DNA of 61,512 bases, taken from positions 39,612 through 101,123 of the forward strand of contig NZ_RAUX01000026.1 in assembly GCF_013464485.1 (NCBI RefSeq), given 5' to 3'. The notes beneath the pieces were generated by a model that did no database searches, was not told the origin of the DNA, and saw only the letters and a program-made list of their open reading frames with translations. The translations under genes and the position numbers were made by a program. Every line of letters starts with the position of its first letter. Position 1 is the first letter of the stretch. Positions 27,201 through 34,508 of this stretch are shown here, piece by piece. This stretch comes from Stenotrophomonas maltophilia. Lineage in GTDB: Bacteria > Pseudomonadota > Gammaproteobacteria > Xanthomonadales > Xanthomonadaceae.

Positions 27201-30145
27201 GTGGCGTGGCCTACTCGCAGGCGATAACGGCCAGCGGGGGCAACGGCACCTACACCTTCAGCCTGACCAGTGGCGCGCTGCCGGTCGGCATGAGCTTCAG
27301 CAGCGCAGGCGTGCTGTCGGGTACGCCAACCGTGGCCGGCACCTTCACCTTCACCGTGCAGGCCACCGATGGCAATGGCTTCACCGGCAGCCGCAGCTAT
27401 TCCCTGGTGGTCAACGCACCGACCATCACGCTGGCCCCGACGACGCTGCCGGGCGGCTCGGGCGGCGTGGCCTACAGCCAGGCGCTCACCGCGAACGGAG
27501 GTGTGGCCAGCTACACCTACAGTCTGTCGGCGGGTGCACTGCCGCCGGGCATCGCGTTGAGCAGTGCCGGCAACCTCAGCGGCACCCCCACCATCTCCGG
27601 CAACTTCAACTTCACCGTCACCGCCACCGACAGCGTCGGCTTCACCGGCAGCCAGGCCTACGCCTTCAGCGTGGCCGCGCCGACGATCACCATCACGCCG
27701 GCGACGTTGCCCGCCGCCACCGGCAGCATCGCCTACAGCCAGCCGCTCAGCGCCAGCGGCGGCAATGGCGGCTACACCTACAGCCTGACCACCGGCACGT
27801 TGCCGCCGGGCATCGCCTTGAGCAGCGCCGGCGTGATCAGCGGTACGCCGACCACCACCGGCAGCTACAGTTTCACCGTGCGCGCCACCGATGGCTTTGG
27901 CTTCACCGGCAGCCAGGCCTACACCGTGACCGTCAACGCACCGGCCATCGTGTTCGTGCAGACCACGTTGCCGGGCGGACAGGTAGCCGTGGCCTACAGC
28001 CAGACCGTCAGTGCAGGCGGCGGCAGCGGCAGCTTCACCTACAGCGTCAGCGCAGGCGCATTGCCGCCGGGCATCGCGCTCAGCAGTGCCGGCGTGCTCA
28101 GCGGCACACCCACCGCACCGGGCAGCTACAGCTTTACCCTCACCGCCACCGACAGCTTCGGCTTCACCGGCAGCCAGCCGTTCACAGTGGCCATCAACCA
28201 GCCGGTACCGGTGGTGGTGAACGATGCAGCAACCACGCCGGCCAATGCACCGGCCAGCATCGACGTCACCGCCAACGACACCGGCCCGATCACCAGCATC
28301 GCCATTGCGCAGGCGCCTTCGCACGGCACGGCCACGGTGAACGGACTCAACGTGGCGTATACGCCGGGCAGCAACTTCTTCGGCAACGACAGCTTCACCT
28401 ACACCGCAACCGGTCCAGGGGGCACTTCTGCGCCGGCTACGGTCAGCATCAGCGTGACGCCGCTGGCGGTGCCGGTGGCAGCGGCGCAGAGTGCCACGGT
28501 GCTGGCCGGGCAGTCGGTGACCGTGCAGGCCGAGGCCGGGGCGATCAATGGGCCGTTCACTGCGGTGACCATCAGCCGCGCACCCTCGTCCGGCACGGCG
28601 GTGGTGCAGGGCGCCAGCATCGTCTACAGCGCTGACGCCGATGCTTCCGGCGTGGTGGACTTCGAGTACACGCTCAGCAATCCGTTCGGTGCGTCGGCAC
28701 CGGCGCGGATCAGCGTGACCGTCAACCCACGGCCGGTGGCGTCGGCGCTGACCGCCACTGCCATTGCCGGGCGCGAGGTCAAGGTCGATCTGACGTCCAC
28801 CGCGCGTGGTGGTCCGTTCACCGCCGCTGCGGTGGTTTCGGTGTCGCCGGCGGATGCGGGCAACGCCACCATCACTGCCAGCGGCGCCGGCTACACGTTG
28901 GCCTTCACCTCGGCGGCGACGTTCGGTGGTGCGGTGCGCATCACCTATACGCTCAGCAATGCCTACGCCACCTCGGCACCGGGCACGGTCGATGTGATGG
29001 TGAAGCCGCGCAGCGATCCCTCGCGTGATGCCGAAGTGCTGGGCGTGCTGGAAGCCCAGGCCGAAGGTGCACGGCGCATGGCGATCGGCCAGATCAACAA
29101 CTTCCAGCGCCGCCTGGAAAGCCTGCGCGCCGGTGGCGGTAGCGCCGGCTTCAGCAATGGCATCACCTTCAGCTCGGCCAGCAGCCAGCGCCGCACACAG
29201 CAGGATGATCTGCTGCGCAAGGGCATCGGTGCCAGCGGTGAAGGGCTGTCGATGATCGAAGCGCCCGCAGTGCAGGGCGACGCAACGCCTGCCGCCACAC
29301 CGTCCGATGGATTCGCTTTCTGGACCGGCGGCGCGGTGAACTTCGGCAAGCTCAAGCCAGGTGCCAGCAGCGACGGCATCGACTTCACCACCTCCGGCAT
29401 CAGCCTGGGTGCAGACCGCCAGATCGGTCCGTCGCTGACGCTCGGTGCCGGACTGGGCTACGGCCACGATGCCTCGGACATCGGCCGCAACGGCAGCCGC
29501 AGTACCGTGGATGGCTACAGCGTGGCCACCTACGGCAGCTTCCATCCCGAAGGCGGGTTCTACGTGGATGGCCTGCTGGGCTACCAGTGGCTGAAGTTCG
29601 ACGCGCGCCGCTTCATCACCGACAACGGCAACACCGCCCATGGCAGCCGCGATGGTACGCAGTGGTTCGCTTCGTTCTCCACCGGCTACCAGCATCGCAG
29701 CGATGCACTGCTGCTGACCCCGTACGGCCGCCTGGATCTGGCACGGGCCACGCTGGATGGCTACCGCGAACATGGCGACGAGGTGTACGCACTCGACTAC
29801 CAGCGGCAGACGGTCAACACCAGCACCGCCACCGCTGGTGTGCTGGCACAGTGGCTGGTGAAGCGTGACTACGGCATGTGGACGCCACAGCTGCGCGCCG
29901 AGTTCGGCCACGACATGCAGGGCTCCAGCCAGGCCTTCATGCGCTATGTGGACCTGATGTCCGGGCCGGTCTACCGCGCCACGCTCGATCGCCAGTCGCG
30001 CAACCACACGCTGCTGGGCGCCGGCATCGGCCTGCAGACGCTGAAGGGCTGGACGCTGCGCGCCGAGTACCAGAACCAGCTGGACAGTAGCAGCCGCGAC
30101 AACCAGGGCATCCAGATCAGCGTGCAGAAGACGCTGCCGCCCTGA
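24293..30145 (+). CDS. Giant Ig-like-repeat autotransporter (type Va)
   Basis: A 1,950-residue surface protein. ATG 24293 has an AGGGGG ribosome-binding site and gives a signal peptide with arginines before a hydrophobic core, ending DIARAA at about residue 43. An N-terminal Ig-like module follows, then about twelve putative-Ig (He_PIG) repeats of roughly 90 residues. They share GVAYSQxLxASGG, YTYSLxxGxLPPGxxLSSxGxLSGTP and FTVxATDS. Four modules of another Ig/cadherin-like type are interspersed: one after repeat 2 and three after the last He_PIG unit. A helical linker (about 1575-1670) leads to a 12-strand autotransporter barrel (about 1670-1950). The final residue is Pro instead of the usual aromatic. 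Probably an adhesin displayed by self-secretion. Confidence 0.92.
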   Translation: MWHAESMHRDAMRYGLVRRFWGHLGAMLLLGISLALPDIARAACTTFTPVNASAGAPMAAGSTITIDASSCQGVAGFGIGSVTTPASNGTATVTSHAASRISYAHSGNGSTTDTFAFDDGTGTNNVLVTVHIQAAASPITILPATVPPATVGTPYAGASFSASGGVAPYTYTVPPGTLPNGMTLSSSGSLSGTPTAQGTFAFSVTASDSTAGTPLTGTASYSITVAAPTITVTNTPTPAVINSPYTFALAASGGNGPYTYSLDAGTSLPPGLVLAGNGTISGMPTALGLTSFTVRVTDSSTPTPFFAPANLSINVQNVVPPVAGAVSATVAHGSSNNPITLSLSGGAATSVAVAAQATHGTATASGTTISYTPTASYSGPDSFTYTATNAGGTSAPATVTITVSPATISYAPSSPAAGTVGVAYSQSLAGASGGTAPYTYVITSGSLPPGITLASNGTLSGTASANGTFNFTVRATDSSTGTGPFSATSGPLTLTIAAATLTYAPTNPPTATVGVAYSQSLASVSGGVAPYTYAIASGSLPLGITLASNGTLSGTPSAGGSFNFTVTVTDNSGGSGPVSATSGPLLLTVNAPTITITPPTLPTVSAGVAYNQNLTAAGGSGAYTYAVTAGALPPGVSLSAAGVISGTATAAGTFPLTITATDSSGGSGPYTGSQPYTLNVTAPSLTLTPTAGALSGTAGAPLNVPFSAGNGTAPYTFDISAGALPNGVTLSPTGTLSGSPTVSGLFTFSVRVTDSTTGTGAPFRRTQNYVLSIAAPTITVLPASLPPPLAGVAYSQTITASSGQPTTFTYAVSAGQVPVGLSLNAATGELSGTPTQAGPYNFTVTATDGGGFTGSQAYSGAVGAPVLSLAPSTVAGTTAGTPYSTTFVASGGNPGYSYQLTGTLPNGLSFSPAGMLSGTPTQAGTFNFSVRASDSTTGTGAPFFIVNNYTLSVSAPTVVVDPTTLPAATGGVAYSQAITASGGNGTYTFSLTSGALPVGMSFSSAGVLSGTPTVAGTFTFTVQATDGNGFTGSRSYSLVVNAPTITLAPTTLPGGSGGVAYSQALTANGGVASYTYSLSAGALPPGIALSSAGNLSGTPTISGNFNFTVTATDSVGFTGSQAYAFSVAAPTITITPATLPAATGSIAYSQPLSASGGNGGYTYSLTTGTLPPGIALSSAGVISGTPTTTGSYSFTVRATDGFGFTGSQAYTVTVNAPAIVFVQTTLPGGQVAVAYSQTVSAGGGSGSFTYSVSAGALPPGIALSSAGVLSGTPTAPGSYSFTLTATDSFGFTGSQPFTVAINQPVPVVVNDAATTPANAPASIDVTANDTGPITSIAIAQAPSHGTATVNGLNVAYTPGSNFFGNDSFTYTATGPGGTSAPATVSISVTPLAVPVAAAQSATVLAGQSVTVQAEAGAINGPFTAVTISRAPSSGTAVVQGASIVYSADADASGVVDFEYTLSNPFGASAPARISVTVNPRPVASALTATAIAGREVKVDLTSTARGGPFTAAAVVSVSPADAGNATITASGAGYTLAFTSAATFGGAVRITYTLSNAYATSAPGTVDVMVKPRSDPSRDAEVLGVLEAQAEGARRMAIGQINNFQRRLESLRAGGGSAGFSNGITFSSASSQRRTQQDDLLRKGIGASGEGLSMIEAPAVQGDATPAATPSDGFAFWTGGAVNFGKLKPGASSDGIDFTTSGISLGADRQIGPSLTLGAGLGYGHDASDIGRNGSRSTVDGYSVATYGSFHPEGGFYVDGLLGYQWLKFDARRFITDNGNTAHGSRDGTQWFASFSTGYQHRSDALLLTPYGRLDLARATLDGYREHGDEVYALDYQRQTVNTSTATAGVLAQWLVKRDYGMWTPQLRAEFGHDMQGSSQAFMRYVDLMSGPVYRATLDRQSRNHTLLGAGIGLQTLKGWTLRAEYQNQLDSSSRDNQGIQISVQKTLPP

Positions 30146-30153
30146 TCGATACA

Positions 30154-30181
30154 GCGGCGGCGGCCTGCCGGTCGCCGCCGC
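30154..30181. terminator. GC-rich hairpin after the autotransporter
   Basis: GCGGCGGCG...CGCCGCCGC is a 9-base stem with about a 10-base loop, starting 8 bases after the stop codon. It has no T-run, so it is only a candidate terminator. Confidence 0.4.
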
Positions 30182-30269
30182 ACGCGGCCGGTATCCGTAC
30201 AATCGTGTCTCCGGCGGGTGCGCAACGCGTATCTGCTCCGGATACCGGATGGATGGAACAGGACAGGGA

Positions 30270-30953
30270 ATGAAGATTCAGACGATTGCGATGTCTTCGA
30301 TGGTGGCGCTGCTGGCCGCCTGCGGGCAGGCGCCGGAAAAGACGACCGGAACGACGCCTGCGGCGGCCGCCGCCGCGCCCGCCGAAGCACCGGCCGCCAC
30401 CGCCACTGCGGTTGAGAGCGCGCCGTCCATCGAAGACGGTGTGGACCCCTCGGTGTGGGACAACGAAGGCGAGCCGGAAAGCGAGCCGCCCCCGGCCGCA
30501 GAGGCCAAGCTGACCTGCGCGGACAATCCGCTGGCGACCTACTTCTTCACCCTGGTCGGTGGCAACAGCGTGGACGACTGCGGCCGCAAGGACCCGAAGG
30601 TGCTGGCGGCGTTCGATGCGCTGATGAAGGGCACGCAGGACGCCGAGTCCTCCGACACGCAGATCCCGCCGCTGCGCAAGCGATTGCTCAGCGGCCCCAG
30701 CGCACCGGGGCAGCCGATGCAGCTGCAGGGCGAGACCTGGTGGTTCTACACCGCCTGCCAGGCCCACGACTGCCCCGGCACTGCGTTGGCGATGCTGTAC
30801 TCGCCCACGCAGACGAAGATGGTCGGGCGCCTGACCGCGCGCTGCAAGGTCTGGTGGCTGGGCGAGCCGAGTGCCGAACAACGCGCGCTGATCGAGCGCG
30901 AGCGGCCGTTGGACGAAGCGATGCTGAAGAACGAAGGCGACGCCTGCGAGTGA
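30270..30953 (+). CDS. Ivy-like lysozyme-inhibitor lipoprotein
   Basis: A 227-residue lipoprotein (lipobox LLAAC, Cys18) with a 50-residue Ala/Pro/Glu linker and a C-terminal domain. The loop C163-Q-A-H-D-C168, followed by PGTALAMLYSPTQTKMVG, mirrors the CKPHDC loop and following strand of Ivy, the inhibitor of vertebrate C-type lysozyme that inserts this loop into the lysozyme active site. Two further cysteine pairs (C83/C104 and C196/C226 region) may add disulfides. ATG 30270 follows AGGGA. Homology rests on one motif and its flanks, so the function is inferred. Confidence 0.6.
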   Translation: MKIQTIAMSSMVALLAACGQAPEKTTGTTPAAAAAAPAEAPAATATAVESAPSIEDGVDPSVWDNEGEPESEPPPAAEAKLTCADNPLATYFFTLVGGNSVDDCGRKDPKVLAAFDALMKGTQDAESSDTQIPPLRKRLLSGPSAPGQPMQLQGETWWFYTACQAHDCPGTALAMLYSPTQTKMVGRLTARCKVWWLGEPSAEQRALIERERPLDEAMLKNEGDACE

Positions 30954-30960
30954 TCGATGG

Positions 30961-30987
30961 CAGCGCCGGACGTTGCTCCGGCGCTAC
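30961..30987. repeat. SMAG palindrome overlapping a stop codon
   Basis: CAGCGCCGGA-CGTTGC-TCCGGCGCTAC. On the minus strand it starts GTAGCGCCGG, and its TAG (30984-30986) is the stop of the reading frame that ends the next gene. Confidence 0.75.
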
Positions 30988-31357
30988 TCCTCCGGGCGCA
31001 TCCGCGTGCCGATCTGTGCGTTCAACGCCAGCGAGGCCATGGCCAGCCCTTCCAGCACGCGGTCGCCCACGTACTCGGCCTCGGCGCCGTTCTGACGGAC
31101 GCCGAGGCAGCCAACAGCAGTTCCAGGGTGACGCGCTGGCCCGCCACGGCGCAGTCGGCATCGCCCAAGCCCATGCGCCGGCCGGGCATCTGGTGGCGCT
31201 CGGGCCAGGGGTGGCCATCGGCGGCGGCACCCTTGCCGATGCGGTCGAGCGTGGCGATGAAACCGAGGGGATCGCGCGCGTGCGGTGCCTCCGAGGGCGC
31301 GTCGGCGTTGGCAGACACGTACTGCGCGCGCAGGCGGGAGGATTCAGGTGTGCTCAT
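30984..31357 (-). pseudogene. Frameshifted small protein of unknown function
   Basis: From ATG 31357 the frame reads MSTPESSRLRAQYVSANADA... through GDADCAVAGQRVTLELLLAASAS. It then turns into a Trp/Arg-rich tail typical of an out-of-frame read and stops at 31022. Moving to the neighbouring frame near 31093-31098 gives QNGAEAEYVGDRVLEGLAMA followed by SLALNAQIGTRMRPEE and a stop, a far more natural ending. One base therefore appears to be missing; the intact protein would have about 124 residues. I do not recognise the family. An upstream structured leader (31386-31596) precedes it. A sequencing error cannot be excluded. Confidence 0.6.
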
Positions 31358-31385
31358 GGCAGGTGCTCCGTGCAGGACAGACGGT

Positions 31386-31596
31386 AGCCGCCACGCAAAG
31401 GTGGCGGGCGGAGACGTGGCTCGAAAACCGGGAGATCACGAACAGACCGGCAGGCACAGGGCCTCCACGCTCCGCCCGCCATGGCCGGCAGACGGATTGC
31501 CGACCGGCGCCACACTGGGTGACGCCGGCCGGCCGGCGCAAACAACGTTCGTGATCTAACGGGTTTTCGAGGCCCGGCCACCCTTTTCCGGTGGCC
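31386..31596 (-). ncRNA. Candidate structured leader RNA with interleaved stems
   Basis: On the minus strand, upstream of the 31357 start, four arms interleave in plus-strand order A (31403-31419), B (31420-31443), A' (31465-31480), B' (31547-31571). A pairs with A' (16 of 17 bases, one bulge), and B pairs with B' (CTCGAAAACC and AGATCACGAAC, 21 base pairs with a small internal loop). The order A-B-A'-B' means a pseudoknot or two mutually exclusive folds. A third hairpin CCGCCAC-GCAAAG-GTGGCGG (31388-31407) competes with A. Another (31576-31596, GGCCACC/GGTGGCC) lies at the 5' side. The class is not recognised. Confidence 0.55.
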
Positions 31597-31948
31597 CGTC
31601 ATCTGTACCGCTGTCGCTGCGAAACGCCAATCAGAAGAGTTGCAAATGGCGTTGGAACGAAGACGCTTTCAGCATTCTTGCATGCTGTTAAGTAGCCGCA
31701 GAATGAGGCGGCGCAACGGCCGCAGTGGGTTTGGCAATATGCGACATGGATCGAAGTTGAGGGTGCTGGATGCGGCTGTACCACCAAGGCAATAGCGACA
31801 GCGACACGTCGGATCCGACACCGACACCGCGGAGCCTGGCTGGCCAGCGAATGCCTCACACGTGAGGCCATCAGGGGGCCGCAGTAGAACGGCTGCGCAC
31901 GCCGCCTTGGCCCGCGGCTTCCTGAGTTCCAGTACGCCGATGGGCGTT
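31597..31948. other. Non-coding stretch, no gene seen
   Basis: About 350 bases with lower GC than the surroundings. It contains one short hairpin, GCCTCA-CACG-TGAGGC (31853-31868), possibly the end of the L,D-transpeptidase transcript. It may also hold the promoter of the structured leader to its left. A 90-codon minus-strand frame (31599-31871) has an atypical composition and is not accepted. Confidence 0.5.
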
Positions 31949-32692
31949 TTACTTGCTCGCGCGCCGCGTGCCTTTTTCGTCTTCGTCCTTTACATCACCA
32001 CGGCTCTGCGCGAACTCCGGGAACGTCTTCGCGATCGAATCCTTGTCCGGCAGGATGTAGAACACGCCCCCCTTCTGGAACGTGGACGCCACGATCTGCT
32101 CGTAGAACGCGGCGGAAACATTGATGCAGCCGTGGGTGACGCGGTTGTCGTCCGGCGAGGGCGAGGCCAGTCGTTCGGCGCGCTTCTCTTTCGGCGTGCC
32201 CGGCGGCAGCGGGTGCAGTGAGACGGCCGAATCGTAGTCCACCCACAGCACGCGTCCGGCATCGTCGGAGGGGCCGTAACCGCCGATGAAGCGGCCGGCG
32301 GGCGTGGTGCGGTCGCGGCCCGGAATCGCGCTCAGTGCGAGCTTGGCCACGCCGGGTGCAGAGTGGTCGCCGACGGCCGAACCGAACAGCGCCGGGGCGG
32401 CGCCGCGCAGCTTGCCGTCGCCGCCGAACACCAGGACCTGTGCTGCGGCCTTGTCCATCACGGCGAACGGATAACCCTGATTGTCCTTGCTGGCGACAAC
32501 CCAGCCGGCCAGTTCAATCACCGTCTCGGAAACGTGCTGGTCCGGCGGCAGTTCATCCGCAGCCGAAACCGTTTGTGCGGGTGCGTCGTCCTTCGCGCCC
32601 TTTGCGTTGGCTACGCCACTGCACGCGATGGCCAGCGCCATGGCCATTGCGGCGTGCAGGGCGCGGCGTGCAGGGGAGGAGGAGGTACGAAT
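31949..32692 (-). CDS. L,D-transpeptidase (YkuD domain), exported
   Basis: A 247-residue periplasmic enzyme with the YkuD signature; the catalytic Cys189 is in VTHGCINVS. Such enzymes make 3-3 cross-links in murein or attach Lpp-type lipoproteins to it. The start is uncertain. The only strong ribosome-binding site (AAGGAG, near 32702-32707) is seven bases before an ATT codon at 32692. That start would give a perfect signal peptide (RR, then ALHAAMAMALAIACSGVANA). ATG 32752 adds 20 residues without a ribosome-binding site, and internal ATGs remove the basic n-region. A small Lpp/OprI-like lipoprotein gene lies directly upstream. Confidence 0.85.
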   Translation of the reverse strand: MRTSSSPARRALHAAMAMALAIACSGVANAKGAKDDAPAQTVSAADELPPDQHVSETVIELAGWVVASKDNQGYPFAVMDKAAAQVLVFGGDGKLRGAAPALFGSAVGDHSAPGVAKLALSAIPGRDRTTPAGRFIGGYGPSDDAGRVLWVDYDSAVSLHPLPPGTPKEKRAERLASPSPDDNRVTHGCINVSAAFYEQIVASTFQKGGVFYILPDKDSIAKTFPEFAQSRGDVKDEDEKGTRRASK

Positions 32693-32798
32693 GGGACGGC
32701 TCCTTGCAATGCAATCTTGAGTGGAGGGAGGCCAGTGGCCGGCGAAGGCCACTGGCTCCCGATACAGAGATGGATCAGTTCAAACGGTGAGGGAGCGG

Positions 32799-33071
32799 TT
32801 ACCCGCGCGGCTTGCGGCCAGCCGGTGCCCTTTCAAGCTGCTGCACGCGACCTTCGATCTGGTCCAGACGCTGGTTGGCCTGCTGTGCGGACTGGTTGGC
32901 GGATTCAGCGCTCTGTGCGGCGCCCTGCACCTTTACATCGAGCTGGTCGAGGCGCGAGTTGATGGTGGCGAACTCGTTCTTGTAAGAGGCACAGGCGCCA
33001 AGGCTGACGGTTGCGATGAGCGCTACAGCAAGTGCGCGGGCCGTCTTCATGTGTTGCGGGTTCAGGTTCAT
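32799..33071 (-). CDS. Lpp/OprI-like coiled-coil lipoprotein
   Basis: A 90-residue lipoprotein. The lipobox VSLGAC gives Cys27 of a signal peptide starting at ATG 33071, which has a GGAGGG ribosome-binding site. The mature part is one helix with hydrophobic heptads (INSRLDQLDVKVQGAAQSAE, QQANQRLDQIEGRVQQLE), as in OprI and Braun's lipoprotein. The C-terminus is RKPRG, so the terminal lysine used by Lpp for murein attachment is not last, although a Lys lies four residues in. A TATATT -10 element lies at 33102-33107 on the minus strand. It would act as an outer-membrane spacer or tether, perhaps a substrate of the neighbouring L,D-transpeptidase. Confidence 0.8.
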   Translation of the reverse strand: MNLNPQHMKTARALAVALIATVSLGACASYKNEFATINSRLDQLDVKVQGAAQSAESANQSAQQANQRLDQIEGRVQQLERAPAGRKPRG

Positions 33072-33283
33072 TGCACTCCCTCCTTCGTCTGGGGAAGCTG
33101 GAATATAGCGGCGTTTGTTCCCCGCGCTGACAAGCGCTTTCAGCTGGAATTGGAAGACGTGGATGTGCTGTGAAATCTGCTCGTCAGCAAAGCTTAACGA
33201 GTGAGATCAGGCGAGCTGATGTGCAGGGTGGCGATGGCCTTGTGCCTGCTCGATGTGGCCAATTCATCAGTCTGAAGGCGGCA

Positions 33284-34279
33284 TCATCCCTTCGCGTTTT
33301 CCACCCGCGCACATGCGGGACGCCATTCACTTGCGGCCAGCAGTACCGGCGCACTTTCAGGACGCACCTCCAGCAGCGTGGCAATGGCCCTGCGTCTGTC
33401 GGCGGCGCGTGCAACGTAGGCAGCGGCAATGAGGTAGCCGATCCAGTAGCCAAGATCGCCGCGACGCACTTCATCGCCTGGGCCGTTGTACAGCCATTGC
33501 GAAAGATCGGTGCCGGTGCTGTCCTGTGCGAACTGAAGCTCCAACGCGCATTCCCGGCCCTGTGTCCAGCGGCGCAGATGCGCGTTGGCCGGCTGCCCGG
33601 AGATCAGCTCGGCCACGTACTCGGCGCCTCCTTCCAGCAGCGTCTGATAGAGCAGGGTCGGCTGTGCTACCTCCGTCTCCGCGCCCGGCTGCTGGATGTG
33701 CACATATTCATGGGCGATCAGGTGCACGAAGCGATCGCTCACATCAGCCTGCATCCAGTCGGCGTTGCACAGCGCTTCCAGTCCGATGACTACGCCGGTG
33801 GCCGTAGTGACGCCGCCGCTGTTGCCGCGGCCCACCAGCACCGTCACCGCTGGGAACCGTGCATCCGGCAGCAGCGTACCCAGCCGGCCGAGGGCATCGG
33901 CGACGCGGGTGCGGATGGTGGGCAGGGCGGTCGCGCAGCGGCGTGCCTTCTCGAACAACGCCGGCCTGTCCTGGATGGCGCGCGCCAACCGTTCCATCGA
34001 ACCGATGCGGCTTGCGGTGAAACCGTGCAATGCATTGCTGCCCGGATCCAGGTAGTGGCGCTGCAGATCCTGCGCGCTCGGCCGTCCCTGGTTGGCATCG
34101 AGCACCTCGAAGAAGCGTGTGACATCCTCGGTCTGGATGACCACCTGTTCTGCGGCAGGCGTGCGCGCGGCGGCTTGCGCGGGCAGTGTAGAAGCAAGCA
34201 GGAACAAGGGCAGCAATACCTGCAGGAGTCCGAAGAGGCGGCGCGGCGCAACGTGCGATGCAACGGATGACGGCTTCAT
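33284..34279 (-). CDS. Exported DUF2268-like putative zinc protease
   Basis: A 331-residue protein with a signal peptide (LFGLLQVLLPLFLLASTLPAQA) and a zincin-like HExxH site, HEYVH, in LIAHEYVHIQQPG. A downstream glutamate-rich LLEGGAEYVAELI fits the third ligand position of the DUF2268 family of predicted Zn-dependent proteases. The middle contains GRGNSGGVTTATGVVIGLEAL. The periplasmic substrate is unknown. ATG 34279 is preferred over 34297. It is convergent with nothing and ends 212 bases before the Lpp-like gene, a spacer that holds the latter's promoter and no other gene. Confidence 0.75.
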   Translation of the reverse strand: MKPSSVASHVAPRRLFGLLQVLLPLFLLASTLPAQAAARTPAAEQVVIQTEDVTRFFEVLDANQGRPSAQDLQRHYLDPGSNALHGFTASRIGSMERLARAIQDRPALFEKARRCATALPTIRTRVADALGRLGTLLPDARFPAVTVLVGRGNSGGVTTATGVVIGLEALCNADWMQADVSDRFVHLIAHEYVHIQQPGAETEVAQPTLLYQTLLEGGAEYVAELISGQPANAHLRRWTQGRECALELQFAQDSTGTDLSQWLYNGPGDEVRRGDLGYWIGYLIAAAYVARAADRRRAIATLLEVRPESAPVLLAASEWRPACARVENAKG

Positions 34280-34405
34280 CAGGTTCCCCAACCCCAAGCA
34301 CAGACGACCACGATAGCGCGCCGGTGTCGCGCTGGAGTTCTACCTGGCCCGCGCTGAGTTCCCTGAACGGGAACCATATTTATATACCAGTCAGTTCAAT
34401 ATTCA

Positions 34406-34508
34406 GGGTCGATTAGACCCCCTAACGGATAATTCACACCTGTCGACCGCCTCCTCTCTCTCCCCCTCCCGGGAGGCGGTCGACGAAACCAAAATAATTA
34501 AAGGTGTG
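34406..34508 (+). promoter_or_regulatory. Structured ax21 leader that can mask the ribosome-binding site
   Basis: A perfect 13-base stem, GTCGACCGCCTCC (34442-34454) with GGAGGCGGTCGAC (34472-34484), has a 17-base CT-rich loop. Stacked on its 5' side, CACACCT (34435-34441) is complementary to AGGTGTG (34502-34508), which contains the ax21 Shine-Dalgarno AAGGTG. A smaller hairpin, GGGTC-GATTA-GACCC (34406-34420), lies upstream. An AT-rich block at about 34376-34402 is probably the promoter. The geometry is that of an RNA thermometer or other translational switch. Confidence 0.6.

Noticed and set aside
24700-28200. Regular repeats that might be taken for a CRISPR array
   Set aside because: Repeats are in frame, about 270 bases long and encode Ig-like modules; there are no short identical repeats with unique spacers and no cas genes.
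26894-30202. 1,102-codon minus-strand frame inside the autotransporter gene
   Set aside because: The repeats of the sense gene produce a repeated antisense frame; the translation has no family features.
30688-31230. 180-codon minus-strand frame spanning the Ivy-like gene end and the frameshifted gene
   Set aside because: Arg/Pro/Ala-rich shadow; the two reading frames of the small gene itself explain the region better.
31599-31871. 90-codon minus-strand frame in the 31.6-31.9 kb gap
   Set aside because: Cys/Arg/His-rich composition, no ribosome-binding site and no recognisable feature.
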